A stretch of DNA of 64,000 nt, taken from Neisseria meningitidis (GTDB lineage: Bacteria; Pseudomonadota; Gammaproteobacteria; Burkholderiales; Neisseriaceae). The DNA lies in NCBI GenBank assembly GCA_923184405.1, contig OV299793.1:734906-798905 (forward strand). Direction: 5' to 3'. Position numbers and translations under genes: made by a program. The notes under the pieces were generated by a model. The model saw only the letters and a list, made by a program, of their open reading frames with translations, did no database searches and had not been told where the DNA came from. Below, in pieces: positions 47,245 through 57,607 of this stretch. Position 1 is the stretch's first letter; each line of letters opens with the position of its first letter.

Positions 47245-47247
47245 ATT

Positions 47248-47391
47248 TATAGTGGATTAACAAAAACCCGGTAGCGTTGTCTCGCTGGCTCAAGAACGAT
47301 TCTCTAAGATGAAGCACCAAGTGAATCGGTTCCGTACTATTTATTACTGTCTGTGGCTCGCCGCCTTGTCCTGATTTTATTAATCGCTATA
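47248..47391. repeat. Correia element, worn ~144-bp copy
   Basis: TATAGTGGATTAACAAAAAC to TATTAATCGCTATA in reverse orientation, with small deletions relative to the 155-bp copies. Confidence 0.9.
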
Positions 47392-48367
47392 AAGACCGTC
47401 GGGCATCTGCAGCCGTCATTCCCGCGCAGGCAGGAATCTAATGATCTGTTCAGTTTCAGTTATTTCCGATAAATGCCTGTTGCTTTTCATTTCTAGATTC
47501 CACTTTCGTGGGAATGACGATTCAGTTGCTACGGTTACTGTCAAGTTTCGGTTATGTTGGAATTTCGGGAAACTTATGAATCGTCATTCCCGCGCAGGCG
47601 AGAATCTAGTCTGTTCGGTTTCAGTTATTTCCGATAAATGCCTGTTGCTTTCATTTCTAGATTCCCACTTTCGTAGAGATGACAGTTCAGTACTACAGTT
47701 ACTGTCAGGTTTCGGTTATGTTGGAATTTCAGGAAACTTATGAATCGTCATTCCCGCGCAGGCGAGAATCTAGTCTGTTCGGTTTCAGTTATTTCCGATA
47801 AATGCCTGTTGCTTTTCATTTTCTAGATTCCACTTTCGTGGGAATGACAGTTCGGTGCTACGGTTACTGTCGATGCTTCGTCCAGTAACGTAGATTGCCG
47901 GGAAACTTCCGATAAATACCTGTGGCATTCCCATCGCCAAAGCCCACGAACATAAGCAGATGACAGTTCAGACCGAAACTTACCGGAAGAGAAACGGTTT
48001 ATGTGGAAATTCAACAAACTTACGAATCCCCAATTTCACGAGCAAGGACGAGGAATCTAATCAGTTCAGTACGAAAACACGTCGGATAAAACGGTTTCTT
48101 CAATTTTACGTTGCAGTTCCCGCTCGTAGGAATGACGGGATGCAAGTTCGTACCAACGCACGTGCGGCGAATCTCAATGCGGATAGATACAGAACAATCC
48201 AGCGCAAGAGGAATAAGAACCATTAACATGCAAAATTCAAAGAAATATCTGAAAGTCAGATCCCTACGACTCCGCCGGGGAATTGACGAAAAGTGGCGGG
48301 AATGACGGTTCAGGCATTCCCTTAAAATACACGCCGATATCGCTGTAAATCCGCGATGATGGCGGAA

Positions 48368-48522
48368 TATAGCGGATTAACAAAAGCCAGTACAGCGTTA
48401 TCTCGCCTTGGCTCAAGAGAACGATTCTCTAAGGTGCTGAAGCACCAAGTGGGAATCAATTTCGTACTATTTGTACTGTCTGCGGCTTCGTCGCCTTGTC
48501 CTGATTTTTGTTAATCCACTAT
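48368..48522. repeat. Correia element, ~155-bp class
   Basis: Starts TATAGCGGATTAACAAAAGC and ends TTTTTGTTAATCCACTAT; carries GAGAACGATTCTCTAAGG in the middle. Confidence 0.95.
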
Positions 48523-48529
48523 GGTATAA

Positions 48530-48562
48530 AAATTCCGTCTGAGCGGCGTTCAGACGGAATTT
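48530..48562. terminator. Inverted DUS-variant pair after ybdD
   Basis: AAATTCCGTCTGA pairs with TTCAGACGGAATTT around a short loop. The DUS variant has ATTCC in place of ATGCC on both arms, a matched change that keeps the stem. Confidence 0.85.
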
Positions 48563-48565
48563 GTT

Positions 48566-48768
48566 TCAAGCAGGCTTAACGCAGCGTCCGCCGTTTCCGC
48601 CACAGCAGCGTTTGCGGCAATAGTCTTGAAACTGCGGCTTGGTCATCACAGGGGCGTTGGGATTATGTTTGCGCTGCTGTGCAACGTAGTTTTCATAATC
48701 AGGCACGCCTGCCATCAAGTTGCTGTCAGCTTGATGGTTTTCCACCAAGACGAGAGCTTATGCTTCAC
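48566..48768 (-). CDS. ybdD: YbdD/YjiX family small protein, partner of CstA
   Basis: Small cytoplasmic partner of CstA-type pyruvate transporters (DUF466). A GTG start at 48768 follows the site GGAGG by 6 nt and gives MKHKLSSWWKTIKLTAT; after one lost T near 48715 it continues LMAGVPDYENYVAQQRKHNP and PVMTKPQFQDYCRKRCCGGN, ending GGRCVKPA. The G(M/V)PDYxNYV motif and the Cys/Gly-rich tail are typical. It overlaps the cstA 3' end by 11 nt, so translation is likely coupled. Confidence 0.85.
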
Positions 48769-50834
48769 TTTGTGCCTCCGGCTGTTTGCTGTCGCGGTAC
48801 ACCGCCAGGATTTCTTTGGCGGTCGGCCAGCCGACTGCGTGCTGAGGCGGTACGCAAACCGTACGCGGCGACAATCACGACAACCGACAAAAAGAGGATG
48901 GTCAGATGGCATTAATCTTGTCGTTGAAGATGATTTGCGCCATTTCGCCGATGTCTTTGGCAGGCGCAAGGACTTCGTTTTTAGCCAATGCGTCGCTGTA
49001 TTTGAAGGCGTGGGCAAGGAAGCTGATGCGCGGGTCGCTGTGGAACAGGTTTTGCAGGTAAACGTAGCGGGTTACGAACAAATACGCCGACGGCGGGAAC
49101 GAGTACCACCCAAACATAACGGTCGCGTTTCATCTTAATCAGCACCACGGCGCACATAATCAAGGCCACGCCTGCCAGCATTTGGTTGGCGATGCCGAAC
49201 AAAAGCCAGAGCGAGTTGATGCCGCCCAGCGGGTCGGTTACAGCAGGTGTAGAGGAAGTAGCCCCACAATGCCACGGCGAAGAAGTCGCAATCAGGTTGG
49301 CAGGGATGGAGTCGGTGTTGCCGAAAGGTTTGTAGAAGATGCTGCCCAAGTCTTGAATCATAAAACGTGCGACGCGCGTAACAGCATCGACGGCGGTCAG
49401 GATGAACAAGGCTGCTAACAATAGGGCGAAGTGATGCCAGAACGACATCATCGCCTCGCCAGGAATCAGGCAGCTCATAATGTGCGCCATACCGACTGCG
49501 AGGGTTGGCGCACCGCATGCATAGCAAAGCATGGTGTTTTCGCCCACTTCCTTAGCGGTATGCAACAGGGTTGCCGCATCCACAGGGAATTGCAGCTTGG
49601 TAGTAATCACTTCGGCGGCGGTGTTAGAATCCGTACCGATCAGGGCAGCAGGGCTGTTCATGGCGAAGTACACGCCGGGATCAAACGATGCAACGGCGGC
49701 AAGCGCCATAATGGCTACGAAACTTTCCATCAACATACCGCCGTAACCAATCATACGGACGTGGGTTTCGTTTTCCAGCATTTTCGGCGTGGTGCCGGAG
49801 GAAATCAGCGCGTGGAAGCCCGAAACCGCACCGCAGGCGATGGTGATGAAGAGGAACGGGAACAATGCGCCTGAGAATACCGGACCCGAACCGTCGATAA
49901 AGTGGGTTACGGCAGGCATTTGCAAAGTGGGATTGACGATGACGATGCCCAAAGCCAAGGCCGCAATCGTACCGATTTTCAGGAAGGTGGAGAGATAGTC
50001 GCGCGGAGTGAGCAGCAACCATACGGGCAATACGGAGGCGACAAAGCCGTAAATCATAATCGCCCAAGTGAGCTGGATGCCGTCAAGGTCGAACCAATGT
50101 CCGATGGAACTTTTCGCCACATCTTCGCCGTAAATTACCGCCAGCATCAGCAAAATAAAGCCGACGATGGAAATCTCGCCGATTTTGCCCGGACGGATAT
50201 AGCGCGTGTAAATACCCATAAACAGGGCAATCGGCATAGTGGCGGCGATGGTAAACGTACCCCAAGGGCTGTGAACAAGTGCTTTTACGACAATCAACGC
50301 CAACACCGCCATAATGATGACCATAATCATCAAAATACCGATGGAAGCAATCACGCCAGGGACAGTGCCGAGTTCCTGTTTCACAATATCGCCCAAAGAC
50401 TTACCGTCACGGCGCATAGAAACAAACAGTACCATCATATCCTGTACCGTAATTGCAAACACCACGCCGAAGATAATCCACAAAGTACCGGGCAGGTAAC
50501 CCATTTGCGCAGCCAAAACAGAGCCGACCAAAGGGCCCGCGCATACAATCGCAGCAAAGTGGTGTCCGAACAATACGCCCTTGTGCGTCGGAACGTAGTC
50601 CAAGCCGTCGTTGTGGCGTTCTGCCAGAGTCAGGCGGTTAGGATCGAGCCGCATTACGCGGTTGGCGATGTAGAGGCTGTAAAAACGGTAGGCGATGCAG
50701 TAAACGGATATGACGGCGGTAACCATCCATACCGCGCTGACCTGTTCGCCTCGGCTGAGAGCCAGAGTGGTAAAGGATGCTAAGCCGACCAGTACCACTA
50801 TGCCCCAAATGAGGAAGGTTTTGAGTGATTTCAT
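48758..50834 (-). CDS. cstA: CstA-family pyruvate/peptide transporter (C-terminal frameshifts)
   Basis: Large inner-membrane carrier of the CstA/BtsT family, many of which import pyruvate. About 17 hydrophobic segments. Start MKSLKTFLIWGIVVLVGLAS; the family motifs FGHHFAAIVCAGPLVGSVLA, PGTLWIIFGVVFAITVQDMM, FVSMRRDGKSLGDI, ACGAVSGFHALISSGTTPKM, GYGGMLMESFVAIMAL and GGINSLWLLFGIANQMLAGV are clear. One frame stays open from 50834 to about 49120; further on, frame changes near 49100, 48910 and 48815 separate NLFHSDPRISFLAHAFKYSD, NDKINA, LFLSVVVIVAAYG and the end PEAQSEA at 48758. Length is about 690 residues. ybdD follows by overlap. Confidence 0.95.
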
Positions 50835-51309
50835 CGGATAAATCCTTATCTCACACTGTCGGAATATGCCTGAACGGCGGGAAACGGATGACCGCCTGCA
50901 TGCACGGGCACAAACCAGAGTCTGAATGATTGACGAAGTATGAAACAGTGCGCTTGTCGGGATTTGTGCCTTATGCCCGCATCAAACAGTGCAGGGATGC
51001 GGGCGCACAAAACGTTAAACGCCAAATAGGATTTTAACGCAAATTAGCACACTGATAGCGGTTTTTACTTAGAATTTGGAAAAAATTTACATTCCTTCGG
51101 GCGGACAGGCAGGTTTGGATGGCATCGTCAGGCAAAAGGCGGCGCCGGAAGACAGGTAAAGAAGGGGCGCGCAATCCAGATTATTGATTCATCGCGGGTA
51201 AATTCCGGTTATCGGGCTTGTGTGTTTGCGCGTCCGTTTATAGCATGGCGTTACCGCAGCTTGGAATCAGGGCGGTTGTTTCATATCTTATTTTTATTCG
51301 GGAGCTTTT
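50835..51309. other. Intergenic region between cstA and the lysozyme-inhibitor gene
   Basis: Divergent gap of 475 bp. I see no uptake sequence or known repeat. A GGGAG site at 51299 serves the next gene. Promoters for both genes must lie here, but no clear -35/-10 pair stands out. Confidence 0.45.
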
Positions 51310-51709
51310 ATGAATATCAGGATTTTCGCGCTAGACCGCACCGGTTTTGTCTTTGGCGGCCTGTGCCGTGCCAGAGGCATATGATGACGGCAGACGAGGG
51401 CATATGCCCTCTGTTCAAAACCAAGAACACCCGACCGATTTTCAGGCGTTTTCATGCGAGAACGGTTTGTCTGTGCGCGTCCGCCGTTTGGACGGTGGCA
51501 AAATCGCGTTGCGGCTGGACGGCAGGAGTGCCGTCCTCTCTTCCGACGTTGCCGCATCCGGCGAACGCTATACCGCCGAACACGGTTTGTTCAGAAACGG
51601 AACCGAGTGGCACCAGAAAGGCGGCGAAGCCTTTTTCGGCTTTACCGATGCCTACGGCAATTCGGTCGAAACTTCCTGCCGCGCCAGTTCAACGGGGCAG
51701 CCTGTTTAA
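51310..51709 (+). CDS. sliC: MliC-type lysozyme inhibitor lipoprotein (SliC-like), frameshifted
   Basis: Surface or periplasmic inhibitor of c-type lysozyme. Start MNIRIFAL; a frame change near 51335 gives PVLSLAACAVPEAYDDG with lipobox LAAC. The mature part reads FQAFSCENGLSVRVRRLDGG, KIALRLDGRSAVLSSDVAAS and GERYTAEHGLFRNGTEWHQK, then GGEAFFGFTDAYGNSVETSC. The two Cys framing the domain, the SG-x-RY turn and the W-x-KG-x-EA stretch are those of the MliC/PliC fold. Gonococci have a surface lysozyme inhibitor (SliC) of this fold; orthology is inferred. Confidence 0.75.
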
Positions 51710-51894
51710 ACCGCAGTCCGGATTTTTCGGGCTGTTTTTGGTGTCGGATTTGTTATGGCTGTCGGCTGGTTTCGGCGGTTTTCGGGCGTGGCGGATTATT
51801 TTTCGTTTCGTTCCGGGTTTACCCTATCGGCAGCGGCTCAATGCCACCTTTAAACCTGCTCCGATTACTTCAGGGCTGTTATCCAACGATAAAA

Positions 51895-52051
51895 TATAGT
51901 GGATCAACATAAATCAGTACAAGGCGACTGAAGCCGCAGCTCTGTCAGATAGTATGCAACCAAATCAGCTTGCCGCTTCAGCATCTTAGAGCATCGTGCT
52001 CTTTGAGCTAAGCCCAAGCAATGCTGCAATGGTTTTTGATAATCAACTATA
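51895..52051. repeat. Divergent Correia element
   Basis: TATAGTGGATCAACATAAATC to TTGATAATCAACTATA with many mismatches across the middle (GCATCTTAGAGCATCGTGCT in place of the usual hairpin). Confidence 0.85.
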
Positions 52052-52059
52052 ACGTTGCT

Positions 52060-52311
52060 GAAATTTTTCCAAACTATACAACATGTTGCAACTCCAAACT
52101 TTGCTCATTATATATTGCTGCTCATCAAAGGGCTGCAATTACCTTCGTGTCTAAAGATTATTATCGTATAAGAAGTATTGGTGTTAAACGACAAGGATTG
52201 CGTCAGCGCCATATTCAGACACTGCCCGATCGGATGCTTCAGACGGCATCGGAAAGGTTTGCAGTTTTAGAATATGAAGATGATAATGTCCGTGAGATTG
52301 ACGGCATTTGA
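52060..52311 (+). CDS. Short unrecognised ORF, possible gene fragment
   Basis: An open frame through the edge of the Correia element reads NVAEIFPNYTTCCNSKLCSL, YIAAHQRAAITFVSKDYYRI and RSIGVKRQGLRQRHIQTLPD, ending VREIDGI. The first half is AT-rich and Cys-rich, unlike its neighbours. No start codon outside the repeat fits well, so it may be a fragment; I do not recognise it. Confidence 0.25.
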   Translation, partial: EIFPNYTTCCNSKLCSLYIAAHQRAAITFVSKDYYRIRSIGVKRQGLRQRHIQTLPDRMLQTASERFAVLEYEDDNVREIDGI

Positions 52312-52343
52312 AAGCGGTTATCCCGCATACCGGAGGACACGAA

Positions 52344-53770
52344 ATGAACGAATATTCCCAATTAATCAAGCATCCCGATATTTCCCTTTTCCCGATTTCA
52401 GACAGCATCAGGATCGGCAATCCGGCGACAGGTGAAATTTTGGCGTATGTCCGCAACACGGGTTCGGACAAACTGAAAAACCTGATTCAAAAGGCGGCGG
52501 CAGCGCAAAAATTATGGGCGGCGAAAACTGCTTTGGAACGCGCCGACATATTGTGGCGTTGGTATTTTTAGTTAAAGAAAACAAAGAAGCACTGGCGCGC
52601 CTGATGACGATGGAGCAGGGCAAAAGCCTGACCGAGGCGCGCGGCGAAATTGATTATGCGGCTTCGTTTGTGCGCTGGTTTGCGGAAGAGGCGCGGCGGA
52701 TTGGCGGCGATGTGTTAACAAGTGTAAAGCGTCGCAAAAACTGGTCGTGTTGAAACAGCCTGTCGGCGTTACCGCCGCGATTACGCCGTGGAACTTCCCA
52801 TCTGCGATGATTGCGCGCAAGGCCGCGCCTGCTTTGGCGGTGGGTTGCGCGATGATCGTCAAACCCGCATCGCTCACGCCTTTGAGTGCGTATGCCTTGG
52901 TCTTGTTGGCTTACGAAGCGGGCATACCGCAGGATTTGTTGCCTGTTGTCAGCGGCAGTGCTTCGGAAATCGGCCATGAATTTGCCATGAACCCGATTAT
53001 CCGCAAAATCAGCTTCACTAACTCGACCGAAGTCGGCGCAAAAATTTTGCCGACAGCGCGGCGGACATTAAAAACTCAGTTTGGAGCTGGGCGGCAACGC
53101 GCCGTTTATCGTGTTTGACGATGCCGATTTGGACAAAGCCGTCAGGCGCGCTCGCCAGCAAGTTCCGTAACAGCGGTCAGACCTGCGTCTGCACCAACCG
53201 CGTTTACGCTCAATCCGCCATTTACGACGAATTTTGCCGCAAATTGAGTGAAAAAGCAGCCGCGCTCAAATTGGGCAACGGCTGGAGGATGGTGTGAACC
53301 AAGGGCCGCTGATTGAGGAAAAAGCGGTGGAGAAAGTCGAGCAGCACATCGCCGACGCGCTTGCTAAAGGTGCAATCTGCCTGACCGGCGGCAAACGCAG
53401 CGCGTTGGGCGGAACGTTTTTCGAACCGACTGTTTTAAGCGGCGTAACGGCGCAAATGGCGGTGGCACGCGAAGAAACCTTCGGGCCGTTGTGTCCGGTA
53501 TTCCGTTTTGAAACCGAAGCCGAGGTCATCGAGGCTGCGAACAATACGGAATACGGTTTGGCAGCTTACCTTTTCACCGCCGACACCGCCCGCCAATGGC
53601 GCGTCAGCGAAGCCTTGGAATACAGTATGGTCGGCATCAATACAGGCTTAATCAGCAATGAAGCGGCACCGTTCGGCGGCGTGAAACGTAGCGGTTTGGG
53701 ACGTGAAGGCAGCAAATACGGTGCGGACGAATATCTAAAATTGAAATATCTGTGTATGGATGTCGGGTGA
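52344..53770 (+). CDS. gabD: NAD(P)-dependent succinate-semialdehyde dehydrogenase GabD-like (frameshifted)
   Basis: Aldehyde dehydrogenase family. An SD GGAGGA precedes [20 protein letters not shown]. Motifs across frames: [40 protein letters not shown] with the ITPWNFP motif, [12 protein letters not shown] (the cofactor Gly region), [36 protein letters not shown] with the catalytic Cys, [11 protein letters not shown] and [20 protein letters not shown], ending KYLCMDVG. Frame changes lie near 52545, 52725, 53085, 53145 and 53295. About 477 residues; the SSADH subfamily is supported by the [10 protein letters not shown] signature. Confidence 0.9.
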
Positions 53771-53773
53771 CGG

Positions 53774-53785
53774 ATGCCGTCTGAA
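53774..53785 (+). other. DNA uptake sequence (DUS)
   Basis: ATGCCGTCTGAA 3 nt past the gabD stop; a worn partner TTCAGACAGCG follows at about 53796. Confidence 0.85.
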
Positions 53786-53867
53786 CGGCAGGATTTCAGA
53801 CAGCGCCGCATTTTAAGCAGTCTCTATCTGTTGTACAATGCGCCCTGTTTTTACAGTTATTTTTGAT

Positions 53868-54667
53868 ATGAACCAAGATATGATGGAAAACGGAAAAACA
53901 GTCCCGAGATGGCGTTTTGCCTTGAAAAGTGCGGGCTGGCACCTCTTAATCAGCCTGTCGGTTGCAGGGCTGGCGGCATTGCTGGTTTTTAAGGTTTGGT
54001 ATCCTTATCCTTATGCCGAGCTGACGGGAGGGCTGTCGCTTTATCAGCTGGTGGTGGCTGTCGATATTGTATGTGGTCCGCTGCTGACTTTAATTTTGGC
54101 AAGCCCGAAGAAAAAGACAAAGGCACGCATGGTCGATTTTCCATGGTCGGCATCATCCAGCTGGCGGCTTTGGTGTACGGTCTGCACAGCGTTTCGCTGG
54201 CGCGTCCTGTGGTGGAAGCGTTTGAACAGGATCGGATGACCATTGTTACGGCGGCGGAAGTCGTGGTCGAAGATTTGCACAAAGCCCCGGAAGGGCTGCA
54301 AAGCCTGTCGTGGTTCGGCATCCGCCGCATTGCATTGAAAGAACCTGAGGATGCGGATGAGAAGAACAAGACGCTGGATTTGTCCCTGAAAGGTATCGAG
54401 CCGAGTATGCGTCCCGACCAGTGGCTGCCGTATTCCGACAAGGAAGCAGAAGAAATCCGCAAACATCTGAAACCGCTGAAAGTCTTGGCGGATGCGAGAA
54501 AAACGACGGTTGCGGACATTCTGAAACAGGCAGGTCTCGCCGAAGGGGAGGAGCTGTATTACCTGCCGTTTACCAGCAGCAGGCAGAAAGAGTGGATAGT
54601 CATTACCGATAAAGAGGGCAACACCAAAGGCTACGCGCCGATAGACGGCTTCATCATCACCCCTTAA
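53868..54667 (+). CDS. TfpX/TfpZ-family type IV pilin accessory-like protein (one frameshift)
   Basis: Start MNQDMMENGKTVPRWRFALK. Three membrane segments are visible in the first 120 residues: SAGWHLLISLSVAGLAALLV, GLSLYQLVVAVDIVCGPLLT followed by LILASPKKK, and, after a frame change near 54128, FSMVGIIQLAALVYGLHSVS. A soluble domain follows, with VVEDLHKAPEGLQSLSWFGI, KHLKPLKVLADARKTTVADI and ELYYLPFTSSRQKEWIVITD, ending APIDGFIITP. The W-(Y)PYPY-x-L-GG-LxL motif and topology match the TfpX/TfpZ family, which helps pilin stability in other genera; the role in Neisseria is unknown. Confidence 0.75.
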
Positions 54668-54685
54668 GCGTTGGGACTCCGTCCG

Positions 54686-54806
54686 CACTCGAACATCCGT
54701 TCTTCGCGGCGGTAGAATCAGACTGTATTTGAGAGGGGCGCAACCCCTCAATCAGGGCAACACATAGAGGAAGGCTTTATGTGCCGTCCGTGTGTTGAAA
54801 CATTTC
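54686..54806 (+). repeat. Structured ~122-bp repeat, copy 2
   Basis: Second copy of the element at 32827-32950, same orientation. Hairpin 1: GAGGGG / CCCCTC with loop CGCAA. Hairpin 2: CACATA / TATGTG enclosing GAGGAAGGCT. A C-G pair here replaces a T-A pair in copy 1, which keeps the stem. Lies between the TfpX/Z-like gene and the TerC-type gene. Confidence 0.65.
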
Positions 54807-55034
54807 AAAATAAGCTCATGCCGTCCGAACATCCTTTCAGACGGTATGGCATTTTGCCATTGCCCTGATAAGCTGTTAAACTATTTAAATTATTTCGACC
54901 GAACGTACACGCACATGCAAGACCCCGAGCAGAGCAGCAAGCCCGCCCGCCGTTTTTTGTGCGTACCGTCTGTTCAGGCAGCTAGAGCGCTTCAGGCTGC
55001 CTTTTCGCGTTTGAACTTGAGGAATACGAAAATC

Positions 55035-56591
55035 ATGGATTTCAGTTGGTTGGCAGAACCGCATACCTGGATAGGTTTTGCCACGCTTTAGGTGTTGGAA
55101 GTCGTATTGGGGATAGACAATCTTGTCTTTGTGGCGATTTTGGCAAACAAGGTCCAGCCCGCACGGCGCGACCGCGCACGGATTATCGGGCTGGGGCTGG
55201 CAGTCGTCATCCGCATCATTATGCTTGCTTTTATGGCGCACATCATCACGCTGACCGAGCCGCTGTTCCAAATCGGCGGCCTCGCCGTTTCCGGCAAGGA
55301 CATGATTATGCTCGCGGGCGGTATTTTCCTGCTTTACAAAGCCACCACCGAACTGCATGAACGCCTCGAAGGGCACAACCGTTTTACCGTTGCAGACAAC
55401 CAAAAAAAACACGCGCCGTTTTGGGGCGTGGTCGCGCAAATCCTGATACTGGATGCCGTGTTTTCCATCGATTCGGTCATTACTGCGGTGGCGATGGTCG
55501 ATCATATCGTCGTGGCGATGGGTGCGGTCGTCGTCGCGATGGCTGTAACGATTTCTGCCAGCAAACTCTTGACCGAATTTGTCGACAGACACCCTACCGT
55601 CGTGATGCTCTGCCTTGGTTTTTTGTTGATGATCGGTTTCAGCCTGATTGCCGAAGCCTTCCATTTCCACATTCCCAAAGGCTACCTCTACGCCGCCATC
55701 GGCTTCTCGATTTTAATCGAATTGTTTAACCAGATTTCCCAGCGCAACAGCCGCAAAAACGACTACATCGGCAGCTCGTGGCGCAAGCGCACCGCTGAAA
55801 ACGTCTTGGGTATGATGGGCATACGCGAAAGCGTGCTTGCCGACGCGGGCGGCGAATCCGGGGACGACGCGCATTTTGAAGAAAACGAAAAATCGATGAT
55901 ACGCAGCCTGCTGACGCTTGCCGAACGCCAGATTATGGGGGTGATGATCCCACGCCGCGACATCGAACGGCTGGACATTTCCCAAAGCCGCGAAGAACAG
56001 TCTGCCCAACTGCAAAACACGCCTTACAGCCGACTGCTCGTTGTCGGTAAGGCGGGCCTGGACGAACCTTTGGGCTACATCAACCAAAAAGACCTGCTGT
56101 CCCAACTGCTGGAAACAGGCGGTCTCGACATTCAGACGGCATTACGCCAGCCACTCGTCCTGCCCGACAGCACTACCGCGCTGGGCGCAATCGAACTCTT
56201 CCGCCAAAGCAGCGCGGATTATGCTTTGGTGGTGGACGAGTTCGGCGCGGAATTGGGCATGGTAACCATGAAAGACCTGCTCGAAACCATCGCAGGCGAG
56301 TTCCCCGAAGAATTTGAGCGCGAAGAAGAACCAGCCGTTCAGAGGAATCCCGATGAAAGCCTGACGGTGAAAGGCGCGTTGGAATATGTGGAACTCGCAC
56401 CGCAACTCAATCTGCTGCAGCAGGAGGAAGATGCCGATTTCCATACGGTTGCCGGGCTGATTATGGAAGAATTGCAAACCATCCCCGATGTCAGCGATTT
56501 TGCCGATTTACACGGCTGGCGGTTTGAAGTGGTCGAAAAAGAAGGGCAGCGCATCGAGCGGGTCAAAATCACCAAATTGCCCGAAGAATAA
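55035..56591 (+). CDS. TerC-family membrane protein with CBS pair and CorC/HlyC domain (in-frame stop)
   Basis: Start [18 protein letters not shown]; a TAG at 55089-55091 then replaces a Leu codon and the frame continues [20 protein letters not shown], the TerC signature with its metal-binding Asp and Asn. Seven membrane spans follow, with [20 protein letters not shown] and [20 protein letters not shown]. From about residue 290 come two CBS domains ([60 protein letters not shown]) and a CorC_HlyC tail ([20 protein letters not shown]). This matches E. coli YoaE/YegH. The role, probably metal-ion export, is inferred from TerC. surE starts 17 nt later. Confidence 0.9.
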
Positions 56592-56607
56592 GCATTCAGG
56601 ATAGAAA

Positions 56608-57352
56608 ATGAACGTTTTGATTTCCAACGACGACGGCTACCTCTCCGAAGGTATTGCCGTTTTGGCGCGCGTTACGGCGGAATTTGCCAACGTCAGGGTG
56701 GTTGCGCCCGAACGCGACAGGAGCAGGGTCAGCAATTCGCTGACGCTGGAACGCCCTTTGCAGTTGAAACAGGCGCAAAACGGGTTCTACCATGTCAACG
56801 GCACGCCGACCGACTGTATCCACATCGAGCAGTCTGTATTTTCGGATTTTCAGGCCGATTTTGTCTTTTCGGGCATCAACCGGGGCGCGAATATGGGGGA
56901 CGACACGCTTTATTCGGGGACGGTTGCGGCGGCAACCGAAGCCTACCTTATGGGCATACCCGCTGTGGCGTTTTCCTTAAACGACGCTTCCGGACGCTAT
57001 TGGGCAACCGCAGAAAAGGCACTGTGGACATTGTTGGCGCATTTTTTCAAAAACCCCCGCAGTCCCTATTTTGTGGAACATCAATATCCCCGCCGTCGAG
57101 CCGGAAGATGTGCGGGGCATTAAAATCGCCCGTTTGGGCAGGAGGCATCACGGTCAGAACGTCATTCCCGCGCGCAATCCGCGCGGCGAACAGACTTATT
57201 GGATAGGCCCGGTAGGCAAGGTTTCCGACAAAGAAGAGGGAACGGATTTCGGTGAATGCGGCGCAGGTTTCATTACCGTAACGCCGCTGCAAATCGACCT
57301 GACCGCCTATCCGGACATGGCGGAAACAGCGGCGTTCTGGCATGCGGACTGA
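56608..57352 (+). CDS. surE: 5'/3'-nucleotidase SurE (one frameshift)
   Basis: Survival protein with metal-dependent nucleotidase activity. Start [20 protein letters not shown] has the metal-binding NDDG. Then [56 protein letters not shown] with the second metal site, and [20 protein letters not shown]. Near 57060 the frame shifts to [20 protein letters not shown], and the end reads [20 protein letters not shown]. About 248 residues. It lies upstream of nlpD, as in many proteobacteria, but a Correia element now separates the two. Confidence 0.95.
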
Positions 57353-57365
57353 CCGTTTCATCAAA

Positions 57366-57520
57366 TATAGTGGATTAACAAAAACCAGTACGGCGTTGCC
57401 TCGCCTTAGCTCAAAGAGAACGATTCTCTAAGGTGCTGAAGCACCAAGTGAATCGGTTCCGTACTATTTGTACTGTCTGCGGCTTCGTCGCCTTGTCCTG
57501 ATTTTTGTTAATCCACTATA
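57366..57520. repeat. Correia element, 155 bp, between surE and nlpD
   Basis: TATAGTGGATTAACAAAAAC to TTTTTGTTAATCCACTATA, nearly intact. It ends 87 nt before nlpD, so it could supply a promoter or an RNase III site for that gene. Confidence 0.95.
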
Positions 57521-57607
57521 CCGTCGGGCTTTGCGCTTGAGAAGAACGCGCAGTTTTATTATGATATACCGCATTCAGGCTATATATCGGAACATGAAGG
57601 TTATCTT

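Larger units (their letters stand above)
46370..48330. repeat. Second NIME cluster upstream of cbpA
   Basis: Repeated blocks of TCAGTTATTTCCGATAAATGCC, TTTCTAGATTCCCAC, TTTCGTGGGAATGAC, TACGGTTACTGTCA (each shorter than shown in full) and CGTCATTCCCGCGCAGGCGG recur near 46380, 46570, 46700, 46740, 46845, 47420, 47500, 47585, 47655, 47750 and 47830. The cluster contains copy B of the cbpA leader and a Correia element. No real gene is seen; frames that open here only translate repeats. Confidence 0.9.

Noticed and set aside
54607..54751. Antisense frames across the TfpX/Z-like gene and laz
   Set aside because: Long open frames opposite GC-rich neisserial genes are common and show no independent start signals.
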